5,623 nucleotides of DNA. Source: an uncultured bacterium. Lineage in GTDB: Bacteria; Patescibacteriota; Saccharimonadia; Saccharimonadales; Saccharimonadaceae. Below the pieces are notes generated by a model. The model saw nothing but the letters and a program-made list of their open reading frames with translations. It was not told the DNA's origin and did no database searches. The position numbers were made by a program, and so were the translations under genes. Positions 1 to 5,505 of the stretch are shown here, one piece after another. Location: positions 1-5,623 of the forward strand of contig CALMQN010000065.1 in the NCBI GenBank assembly GCA_937872185.1, given 5' to 3'. Numbering within the stretch: the first letter of the stretch is position 1; every line of letters starts with the position of its first letter.

Positions 1-321
1 CTTAGGGACATCCTGTTCAGACAGATAGTCATAGGCAGCATCGAGGAGCTGAATTGCTTGCTTGTCGGGGTTATGTAGGATGCGCTCGATAAGAAGCTGT
101 AATAACTCGTCGCCCTGTCGAACTGCCTGGTGGATGTCCAGCCGATTGTTCGTAAACAAATCGCTTGTTATATCAAAATGGGCGAGTATATTTTCGATGG
201 CAGTGAAATCTGGGAAGTGAAGGCTAATGTTACTCGTGGGGACATCACGAACAGCTTCTGTATCTAAGATAGATGATAGCTCGTTAGCGTCCGGGAGATG
301 TGCATTATTAGTTCGTGCCAT
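1..321 (-). CDS. Hypothetical protein, N-terminal part only (runs off window)
   Basis: An uninterrupted frame begins at the ATG at 321-319 and stays open for 107 codons to base 1, so the C-terminus lies outside the window. The protein begins MARTNNAHLPDANELSSILD. It has no signal peptide or membrane segment. Residues of about 45-107 look helical, with leucine-rich stretches (DELLQLLIERIL, KQAIQLLDAAYDYL), so a helical-bundle protein is plausible. I do not recognise the family. It follows the PgeF-like gene by 27 bases on the same strand, which places it in or beside that operon. There is no Shine-Dalgarno sequence, but an extended -10 element lies just upstream and would give a 2-base leader, and this supports the chosen start. 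That the frame is a real gene is inferred from the uninterrupted reading frame, the upstream promoter and the tight packing. Confidence 0.72.
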   Translation of the reverse strand, partial: MARTNNAHLPDANELSSILDTEAVRDVPTSNISLHFPDFTAIENILAHFDITSDLFTNNRLDIHQAVRQGDELLQLLIERILHNPDKQAIQLLDAAYDYLSEQDVPK

Positions 322-329
322 ATGGATCA

Positions 330-338
330 ATTATACCA
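330..338 (-). promoter_or_regulatory. Extended -10 promoter for the left-edge gene, near-leaderless
   Basis: On the minus strand the sequence reads TGGTATAAT, which is a perfect TATAAT (330-335) preceded by TGn (336-338). A usual 6-base discriminator puts the start of transcription at about base 323, only two bases before the ATG at 321. There is no convincing -35 hexamer, which extended -10 promoters can dispense with. The element fills most of the 27-base gap after the PgeF-like gene and could supply that downstream gene independently of the operon. No transcription data support it. Confidence 0.5.
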
Positions 339-348
339 AAGGGCCTAG

Positions 349-1224
349 TTACGATATTTCCTTTATGCCAGCGATAACGCCGAACCGTCCTGTATACCTG
401 TGACCGTTCTTTTTAAAATCTGAGAACAGAGTGGGATCACTAAAAGTGTCTTGTGCACTGGTCTGGATATTATCGTCAGGCACGTGCGATTGGCGAAACT
501 CATCAAGTGCAAGTCCAGTCAGATCCATCACTGGATGTGAGGTTGTGCCGCGAAGGTATTTCTCTACGGTGCGGCGTTGCTCGACGGGCATGCTGTCTAA
601 TATTTGGTACAGTTCGGCAGTCTCTGCTTCATTAAGCGGAAAGCCGCTTTGCACATGAGGGCTGAAATAAACAACTGCCTCAGATGGGTCGAGGCCTTTG
701 TCTTTGAATTGTTCTAGGCTTGATGCAACTATATTACGGGCTGCACCACGAAAGCCGACGTGAATTTGCCCAACTGCTTTTTTTGAGGGATAGGCGACGG
801 TCGCAACGATGCAATCAGCGGGCGGGATCATACTGGCATAGCCGGGGGTCGTCAGAAGCGTCGCGTCGGCAAAAATTCGGTTAGTAGCGTCATTTTCATC
901 AGATACACTGTCGATGTCTTTGTCGAGTTGGATGACTGTCACTCCATGTTCGGGACGGGGTCGGCCAATCTTTGAGAAGTTGTAAAGGCTTTTGATGGCG
1001 GCAATGCGTTCATTTACGGCTGTTTGTTCTTGATCAAGCCACACTTCAAAGGGAATACCTGGCTGAAGCAGGTCATAAGTGTCGCGATTGAGCACCCGGG
1101 GGTCGTCACTCATATTACCGGTCATATTTGTTTTATCCGCCCGGCGTGTCTCGACGTATTGTAGCCAGTCTAGATCGGCACGATCAAATATAGCTGGCTT
1201 TGTTGTCGTAAATTCATGTGCCAT
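349..1224 (-). CDS. pgeF: YfiH/PgeF/LACC1-family protein (polyphenol oxidase/laccase-domain; peptidoglycan editing factor-like)
   Basis: This 291-residue protein belongs to the YfiH/YlmD/LACC1 family (old names: laccase-domain or polyphenol oxidase). Characterised members act as purine nucleoside phosphorylases or adenosine deaminases, and E. coli YfiH (PgeF) limits mis-incorporation of serine into peptidoglycan precursors. The family's His-Cys-His metal/catalytic set is visible: H93 in PEHGVTV, C138 in PPADCIVATV and H155 in QIHVGFRG (usually HAGWRG). The block around 119-138 (ADATLLTTPG...ADC) and the C-terminal MDLTGLAL...GRFGVIAGI also fit. It has no signal peptide and should be cytoplasmic. 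Its ATG overlaps the stop of the upstream VanX-fusion gene (TAATG), with GGAG eight bases before it. Oddities are an N-terminus somewhat longer than usual, loss of the common CT motif (SAQDT around 256-260) and a weakened SYRR (SDFKK, 268-272). The family is secure; the peptidoglycan role rests on context, and a purine-metabolism role is the alternative. Confidence 0.85.
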   Translation of the reverse strand: MAHEFTTTKPAIFDRADLDWLQYVETRRADKTNMTGNMSDDPRVLNRDTYDLLQPGIPFEVWLDQEQTAVNERIAAIKSLYNFSKIGRPRPEHGVTVIQLDKDIDSVSDENDATNRIFADATLLTTPGYASMIPPADCIVATVAYPSKKAVGQIHVGFRGAARNIVASSLEQFKDKGLDPSEAVVYFSPHVQSGFPLNEAETAELYQILDSMPVEQRRTVEKYLRGTTSHPVMDLTGLALDEFRQSHVPDDNIQTSAQDTFSDPTLFSDFKKNGHRYTGRFGVIAGIKEIS

Positions 1225-3245
1225 TAGCTATGCTCCGGTGGGAATGAGTAGTAGGCGGGTAACCCTGTGACATATGCGGCCAACTGATCGCCGCGGCTCA
1301 TGTGGAACCATTCGGTCGGATTGGTAGCGATGCCTGTGGGCGTATTGAAGGCAGCACCTGACATGATGGCAAAGAATGCACGGCGGTTGCGCTGAGCGGT
1401 ACGCTCATCATCGTTAGTCGGTGTGTGGTATTCGAAATAATCTGGGTTCAAGCGTTCGCTTGTCTCGCCGTCGTAGTGACCCATTGGTACGTTTACATCA
1501 GGGACAAAACCTTTGTCGGCTTGTTTGTAGCGCAGGATAACGTCATGTGCACCACCCGTTGCGTGAGGCGAAGGGCTGTTTGGATCGAATGATGGTTTGG
1601 CGATGATGTTATCGCGGCGTTCGTATACTTGATCTTCGCTAAGCTCTGGATGGTTGGATCGGACGAGGTTGGGGACGATTGTTTCGTAGAGGTCATCTTG
1701 AACGCTGACGAGTCGAGTACCGTCTTCGACATATAGTTCTACTTCGCCGCCAAAGAATGTGGTGACTAAGGGATGTTCCAGCTGCTTGTTGATGGCCGCA
1801 AGCAGTTGGGCTTCTGATTCTCGCAGGTATACCTCTGGCTTTACTTCAGGAATTGGGTCGCCGCTGGTCGCGTTAGGGCGTGAATAGTATGACTGTCCTG
1901 CGATACCAAGATCTGCAATATTAACGAGGGGTTCGTTGTATCGCTCATTTGATGCGTCAATGGGAAGTGATCGATAGATTGACTTACCCTCGCGTAATGT
2001 GGCGAATGACGGCACAGGGTTTTCGAATGCTTCTAACAACGTAATCTCGTTTTCGGCGCGAATAATTGCCTTAGTGATGTCGTCATAGACCTTTGCCATC
2101 TCATCAACAACGGCTTCGGCCGCTTTTATATCAAGTATCTTTTCGCCGTTTTCTTCGCGGAAGTACAGACGCTCTGCATTATATGCACCTGTTGTTAGGA
2201 TTTTCTTATTGTGCTGAAGGCCCAGTGTATCTTCGGCGATAACACCCTGGTAGGGAATCCAGGCATCATGCGAGACGACCAAAACGGTACCTTCTGTGTT
2301 GTCGACAAGTTCACCGGCGGCCGAGAACACCTCGGCTGTGTCAGCACGTACAGCCAGGCCGCCGCCATTAATTGTCCGGCGTGCGTCGTAAGGGGCAGCG
2401 ACAAAGTCGATTTGAACGTGCTGCTCGCCAATAACAGCAGAGGTAGTGTAAACTTTTGCTTTTAGGTCACCTGTACCGTAGTGGACGGGGATTTCTGTAT
2501 AATCCATGTTTACTTTGATGCCCAGTAAGTCTTCAGCGGCAAAGATAGCTTGTTCGATCTCGGTTGCGCCAGGTCGGAAACCAGCTTTTTCAAGTGATGC
2601 GGCTTCGGCCGGGGGTGCAATTCGTTCGCATGACGGGACGATGATACGCGACGTTTTGACTGCGCCTGATTCGATACTACGAAATGCGTGGTAGAGCCGC
2701 TTTGGGTTTGATACGGCAGCAGCAGTCGGAACGAAGATTGCCTCGACGGGCTCGGATATAGGTTCGAGTTCGCTTTCCAGCATGCCAATCCGAAGCGCGC
2801 GCGGGTCGGTGACTTTTTCGCCAGGATGCTTGCTGACAAATCCAAATTCCTGCGCGATTGGGATAATCATTCGACGAAATTCACGTTTTGCGCGGCGAAG
2901 TTCTGGTGTATCTGCCTTTTGCTTTTCGGTATCGACGTCAACGTCGTCAAACGTCTCTTTTTCCTCGTGATATTCACGACCACCACGAAAGTCCAGGTCA
3001 TTTTTGATGAATTCTTTGTTATAGGTAGGCTCTTTGTATAACTGATCGTCAACAACGGGATGCGTTCCTTCAAGCAGGGTACCGACAGGATTATAAAGAT
3101 CATGACGCGCCTGCATGACTGCATTCATCGCTGGGGCAAAATCAACAAGCTGGGCATGCAAATGTTCAATATGAGATTTGATACGCTCTATTTCAGGGCG
3201 AGTATCGTTATCGGCGTGCGATATGGTGGTTTCGACGGCGGACAT
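1224..3245 (-). CDS. Two-domain protein with C-terminal VanX/DdpX-type D-alanyl-D-alanine dipeptidase (peptidase M15D)
   Basis: This is a 673-residue protein counted from the ATG at 3245. From about residue 439 it aligns by eye with VanX, the zinc enzyme that splits D-Ala-D-Ala. The visible VanX features are an NATSG block near 458-462, YLRESEAQLLAAI (473-485), EDGTR with R511 in the place of the VanX DGYRP arginine, SPHATGGAHD (559-568; pattern SxHxxGxAxD, zinc ligands H561 and D568), VPMG (586-589), AQRNRR (617-622) and EWFH (645-648; catalytic E645, zinc ligand H648). The active site is therefore intact. VanX alone is about 200 residues. The other 430 residues here are a charged helical N-terminus (1-135) and an alpha/beta region (about 165-400, strands such as EAIFVP, SRIIVPS, TVLVVSHDAW, KKILTTG). 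That region loosely recalls DUF218/YdcF-SanA proteins, but I cannot confirm it. There is no signal peptide, so the protein is probably cytoplasmic. An in-frame TTG at 3263 would add six residues, but the promoter -10 lies across it, so ATG is preferred. It is coupled to the pgeF-like gene. Confidence 0.85.
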   Translation of the reverse strand: MSAVETTISHADNDTRPEIERIKSHIEHLHAQLVDFAPAMNAVMQARHDLYNPVGTLLEGTHPVVDDQLYKEPTYNKEFIKNDLDFRGGREYHEEKETFDDVDVDTEKQKADTPELRRAKREFRRMIIPIAQEFGFVSKHPGEKVTDPRALRIGMLESELEPISEPVEAIFVPTAAAVSNPKRLYHAFRSIESGAVKTSRIIVPSCERIAPPAEAASLEKAGFRPGATEIEQAIFAAEDLLGIKVNMDYTEIPVHYGTGDLKAKVYTTSAVIGEQHVQIDFVAAPYDARRTINGGGLAVRADTAEVFSAAGELVDNTEGTVLVVSHDAWIPYQGVIAEDTLGLQHNKKILTTGAYNAERLYFREENGEKILDIKAAEAVVDEMAKVYDDITKAIIRAENEITLLEAFENPVPSFATLREGKSIYRSLPIDASNERYNEPLVNIADLGIAGQSYYSRPNATSGDPIPEVKPEVYLRESEAQLLAAINKQLEHPLVTTFFGGEVELYVEDGTRLVSVQDDLYETIVPNLVRSNHPELSEDQVYERRDNIIAKPSFDPNSPSPHATGGAHDVILRYKQADKGFVPDVNVPMGHYDGETSERLNPDYFEYHTPTNDDERTAQRNRRAFFAIMSGAAFNTPTGIATNPTEWFHMSRGDQLAAYVTGLPAYYSFPPEHS
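1233..1236 (-). promoter_or_regulatory. Shine-Dalgarno GGAG of the pgeF-like gene, inside the upstream gene
   Basis: GGAG lies within the last codons of the VanX-fusion gene, 8 bases before the pgeF-like ATG at 1224-1222. With the TAATG stop/start overlap it fixes the start of the downstream gene and indicates translational coupling. Confidence 0.7.
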
Positions 3246-3251
3246 AGCAAA

Positions 3252-3280
3252 ATTATAGCACAAAACACGCCAAATTACAA
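3252..3280 (-). promoter_or_regulatory. Strong extended -10 promoter of the VanX-fusion/pgeF operon, predicted leaderless
   Basis: On the minus strand a -35-like TTGTAA (3275-3280), a 17-base spacer, and a perfect TATAAT (3252-3257) preceded by TGC (3258-3260) make a near-consensus sigma-70-type promoter. Six bases (TTTGCT) separate the -10 from the ATG at 3245, so transcription should begin at the A of the start codon. No Shine-Dalgarno sequence precedes the gene, which agrees with a leaderless mRNA. It lies in the 48-base gap after the upstream hypothetical gene. Confidence 0.65.
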
Positions 3281-3293
3281 GGGGTCAAACCGC

Positions 3294-3803
3294 TTATTGT
3301 TTGGGGGTTGAAAGAAAGTCGATTTCTTTGATGACGTCCAGCAAGGCTTGGGCTTTGCGTGATTCGTCGGTGATGGCTTGGGCGGCTGCGTAGGCGGGTG
3401 CGATCAGGGCTTGGTCATCGGTTGAACGAAGAAGCAGTAGGTAGGTGTCAAATTTTTCTTCGGGGTCAAGGTCGAGTTTGTCGACCAGTGGACGAAGCTG
3501 GGTGAGTGCACCCTTTTTGATGCTTTCAAGGTCGGTAGCGCCAGCAGCGGGGGTTGCGGCTGCAGCAGGAGTTGGTGGCACGGGACTTGTGGCGGGAGCT
3601 TCGGTACCAGGGGCATTGTATCCAAGGATGGGCGCGTTAGCGTCGTCCTTGTCGGCAGCAGGTGTCACGACGCCTGGAGTTGGCAGAACGGGAGTTTCCT
3701 CAAACTGCAGGGCCTCGTCGGCTTGTTGGTTGACACCAGCAAGTACCTTGGCCAGTTCTTGGTCGTCACTAATTGGTTGCGTTGTTTGCGGATTAATGTC
3801 CAT
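3294..3803 (-). CDS. Conserved hypothetical protein with Pro/Ala/Thr-rich linker and helical C-terminal domain
   Basis: This 169-residue acidic protein has three parts: a short N-terminal helix (about 14-35, DQELAKVLAGVNQQADEAL), a low-complexity Pro/Ala/Thr-rich linker (about 37-90), and a helical C-terminal domain (91-165) running from DLESIKKGALTQLRPLVDKL to AQALLDVIKEIDFL. The C-terminal domain reads like a small all-alpha module, and I have an impression of similar short proteins in Saccharibacteria, which I cannot verify here. There is no signal peptide, membrane helix or catalytic motif, and its function is unknown. The linker suggests two tethered interaction modules. It is transcribed divergently from the isomerase gene, 89 bases away, and is followed 48 bases later by the promoter of the VanX-fusion gene. 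The ATG at 3803 is preceded closely by a G-rich GGGGTGG that may act as a ribosome binding site, although the 3-4 base spacing is short. Confidence 0.75.
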   Translation of the reverse strand: MDINPQTTQPISDDQELAKVLAGVNQQADEALQFEETPVLPTPGVVTPAADKDDANAPILGYNAPGTEAPATSPVPPTPAAAATPAAGATDLESIKKGALTQLRPLVDKLDLDPEEKFDTYLLLLRSTDDQALIAPAYAAAQAITDESRKAQALLDVIKEIDFLSTPKQ

Positions 3804-3846
3804 GGCCCACCCCGTTATCCTACTTATGCTTTGTTACTAAATACTG

Positions 3847-3853
3847 TATCATA
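3847..3853. promoter_or_regulatory. Symmetric TATCATA, candidate -10 shared by divergent genes
   Basis: TATCAT on the plus strand (3847-3852) and TATGAT on the minus strand (3848-3853) overlap in one symmetric heptamer of the form TATNATA, and each has a single mismatch to TATAAT. The plus start would fall near 3859 (leader about 34 bases, with AGGGG at 3882-3886 six bases before the ATG). The minus start would fall near 3841 (leader about 38 bases). No good -35 hexamer is seen at 16-18 bases on either strand, so this remains a candidate. It lies in the 89-base region that must hold the promoters of both genes. Confidence 0.35.
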
Positions 3854-3892
3854 GACGTATATGGCTGGGCAATACGAACACAGGGGCGACAC

Positions 3893-4933
3893 ATGTTAGA
3901 CGATGCTAACTATATTAAGCAGCACGATCCAGAGGATGCGCTGGGTGTCGCTGGGTTAGAGTATTCGCAGGAAGAGTTTGAGGCGATGGTTTGGAACGAG
4001 GATCACGACGACCGCGAAGTTAAAAATGTTGTGGTTGCTGGCATGGGCGGATCAGGTTTGGCAGCAGTGCTGGTAAAAGCGTGGTTGAAGGACGAGATCG
4101 GTGTGCCGTTTGACGTGCTACGAAGTTATGATTTGCCAGCCTATGTCGGTAAAAACACGTTGTTTATCGCCAGCAGCTATTCGGGCAACACGGAAGAAAC
4201 GCTAAGCGCATTATCGCAAGCTGAAGTGCGCGGCGCGCAGCTGGGTATTATTGCAGCTGGGGGCAAGCTGATCGACGAGGCAGGTAGTTACAAAATTGCG
4301 CATGTATCAGTGCCGGCAAATCTGCAACCGCGGATGGCAGTCAGCTATGATCTGCGCGCACTTTTGGCGCTGTTGATTAATTTTGGCGTGATTGACCGCG
4401 AAAAATTTGATGAAGTTGCGGCTGCCACTGGGCGCATCAAAATGGAGTCAGCCAAGTGGGCATCAAGCGTCCCAACCGACCAAAACTATGCTAAGCAACT
4501 GGCAATGCAGGCCGTGGGCAAGACTCCGGTGATTTATGGCGGCGCGTTGACTGCACCGGTTGCTTACAAGTGGAAGATCAGCTGGAATGAAAACGCCAAG
4601 AATGTGGCATTTTGGAATGAGTATCCCGAATTTAACCACAATGAATTTTTGGGTTGGACATCACACCCGGTTGAAAAGCCATTTGTCATCTTTGACCTGA
4701 TTAGCCCATTCGAACATTCGCAGATCCTGAAACGATTTGAAATATCTGACCGCTTGCTGAGCGGTATGCGGCCCAAGGCGATTACTGTTACATTGAAGGG
4801 CGAGACGCTGATTGAACAGCTGCTGTGGGGCTGCATTTTGGCCGATTTTGTCAGTATTTATGTTGCGATATTAAATAACGTTGATCCAACGCCGGTTATG
4901 ATTATCGAAAAATTAAAAAAAGAGTTAGTATAG
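3893..4933 (+). CDS. Bifunctional phosphoglucose/phosphomannose isomerase (SIS family)
   Basis: This 346-residue cytoplasmic enzyme interconverts glucose-6-phosphate and fructose-6-phosphate, and also mannose-6-phosphate and fructose-6-phosphate. It belongs to the PGI/PMI SIS-fold family typified by Pyrobaculum aerophilum. The visible features are GMGGSG (50-55) and the phosphate-binding loop SSYSGNTEET (94-103) in the first SIS domain; QPRMAVSYDL (145-154) in the place of the family's PR..xGY; the catalytic block with E233 in WNENAKN and H249 in NHNEFLGW, spaced 16 apart like E203 and H219 of the Pyrobaculum enzyme; and the C-terminal DPTPVMIIEKLK, whose T333 I propose as the threonine tied to mannose-6-P use. 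Length and ends are full. AGGGG (3882-3886) sits six bases before the ATG, and MLDD is a typical start for this family. A membrane-protein gene follows after 8 bases and is probably co-transcribed. Confidence 0.92.
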   Translation: MLDDANYIKQHDPEDALGVAGLEYSQEEFEAMVWNEDHDDREVKNVVVAGMGGSGLAAVLVKAWLKDEIGVPFDVLRSYDLPAYVGKNTLFIASSYSGNTEETLSALSQAEVRGAQLGIIAAGGKLIDEAGSYKIAHVSVPANLQPRMAVSYDLRALLALLINFGVIDREKFDEVAAATGRIKMESAKWASSVPTDQNYAKQLAMQAVGKTPVIYGGALTAPVAYKWKISWNENAKNVAFWNEYPEFNHNEFLGWTSHPVEKPFVIFDLISPFEHSQILKRFEISDRLLSGMRPKAITVTLKGETLIEQLLWGCILADFVSIYVAILNNVDPTPVMIIEKLKKELV

Positions 4934-4941
4934 AAGGTATT

Positions 4942-5505
4942 ATGGCTACTAAAAAATCATCGACACCCGCAAAGAGAAAATCATCAAAAAAAGTTCCGAT
5001 CGTTCCGACCGACGGACGCTTGTTCCATTGGATCGGTGCAACCATTGCTGTTGGTGGTCTGGGATTGATCTGGACAATTGTGCTGCAGTATTTTGTATCA
5101 CAATCTGATCAGTACATATCAACAAAAGCAGAATGGTTTTCATTTATCGCGCTTGGTATCGTATCGCTATACATCATTTTCCTACTTGGGTTTGTGATGC
5201 TGGGCAAGTTCCGTTTGTGGCGCACGATATTGCCAGTGGTATCACTACTGATCGCATTGGTTGGTTTTTCATGGCCTCACGCCACACTGTTTGGCCAGTG
5301 GTTGGTACAGATGTATAGCGCCGAGGTCGTTGCCAACACCTGGACGTCACCGGCCGCCTTTATCTACTTTGCTGCCTATTTTTTGGTAGTCGCCAGCGGC
5401 TTTACGCTGTTGCAGGCAATACTGAAACGTCAAAAGCACTCACGCCCAACTATCCTGGCAATATCCGGCGTATTCCTTATTTCGATTTTTCTGATTCTTC
5501 TATAA
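4942..5505 (+). CDS. Small multi-pass membrane protein of unknown function
   Basis: This 187-residue protein has a lysine/serine-rich N-terminus (residues 1-18, ATKKSSTPAKRKSSKK). It is followed by about five hydrophobic segments near 28-52, 66-88, 95-112, 137-160 and 169-187. The basic N-terminal tail should be cytoplasmic by the positive-inside rule. I see no catalytic or transport motif and do not recognise a family. The start is supported by AGAAGG (4932-4937), which overlaps the stop of the isomerase gene and lies four bases before the ATG. The 8-base gap makes co-transcription with the isomerase very likely, but a membrane protein of this kind has no obvious functional link to it. The last ten codons overlap the end of the convergent recG fragment (5477-5505). 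If that edge is an assembly join, the final residues (around LISIFLILL) would be doubtful. Confidence 0.8.
   Translation: MATKKSSTPAKRKSSKKVPIVPTDGRLFHWIGATIAVGGLGLIWTIVLQYFVSQSDQYISTKAEWFSFIALGIVSLYIIFLLGFVMLGKFRLWRTILPVVSLLIALVGFSWPHATLFGQWLVQMYSAEVVANTWTSPAAFIYFAAYFLVVASGFTLLQAILKRQKHSRPTILAISGVFLISIFLILL

Noticed and set aside
1440..1700. Reading the C-terminal part of the large protein as a generic zinc carboxypeptidase (DacA/VanY type)
   Set aside because: The order and spacing of NATSG, EDGTR, SxHxxGxAxD, VPMG, AQRNRR and EWFH follow VanX rather than VanY, and there is no signal peptide or membrane anchor.
2040..2750. Firm assignment of the middle alpha/beta region to DUF218/YdcF-SanA
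   Set aside because: Only a loose pattern (TVLVVSHDAW followed by a glycine-containing helix region) was seen, and the family's hallmark residues could not be placed with confidence.
2510..2845. 111-codon minus-strand frame inside the VanX-fusion gene
   Set aside because: It lies wholly within a long gene on the same strand in another frame, and its composition shows no protein-like pattern.
3246..3263. Longer N-terminus of the VanX-fusion protein starting at TTG 3263 (adds MCYNFA)
   Set aside because: The TTG has no ribosome binding site and the perfect TATAAT of the promoter lies within the added codons. The ATG at 3245 fits the promoter geometry.
3445..3840. 131-codon plus-strand frame opposite the Ala/Pro-rich gene
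   Set aside because: It is a Ser/Ala/Gly-rich shadow of the low-complexity coding on the minus strand. It has no plausible start signal and would run into the divergent promoter region.
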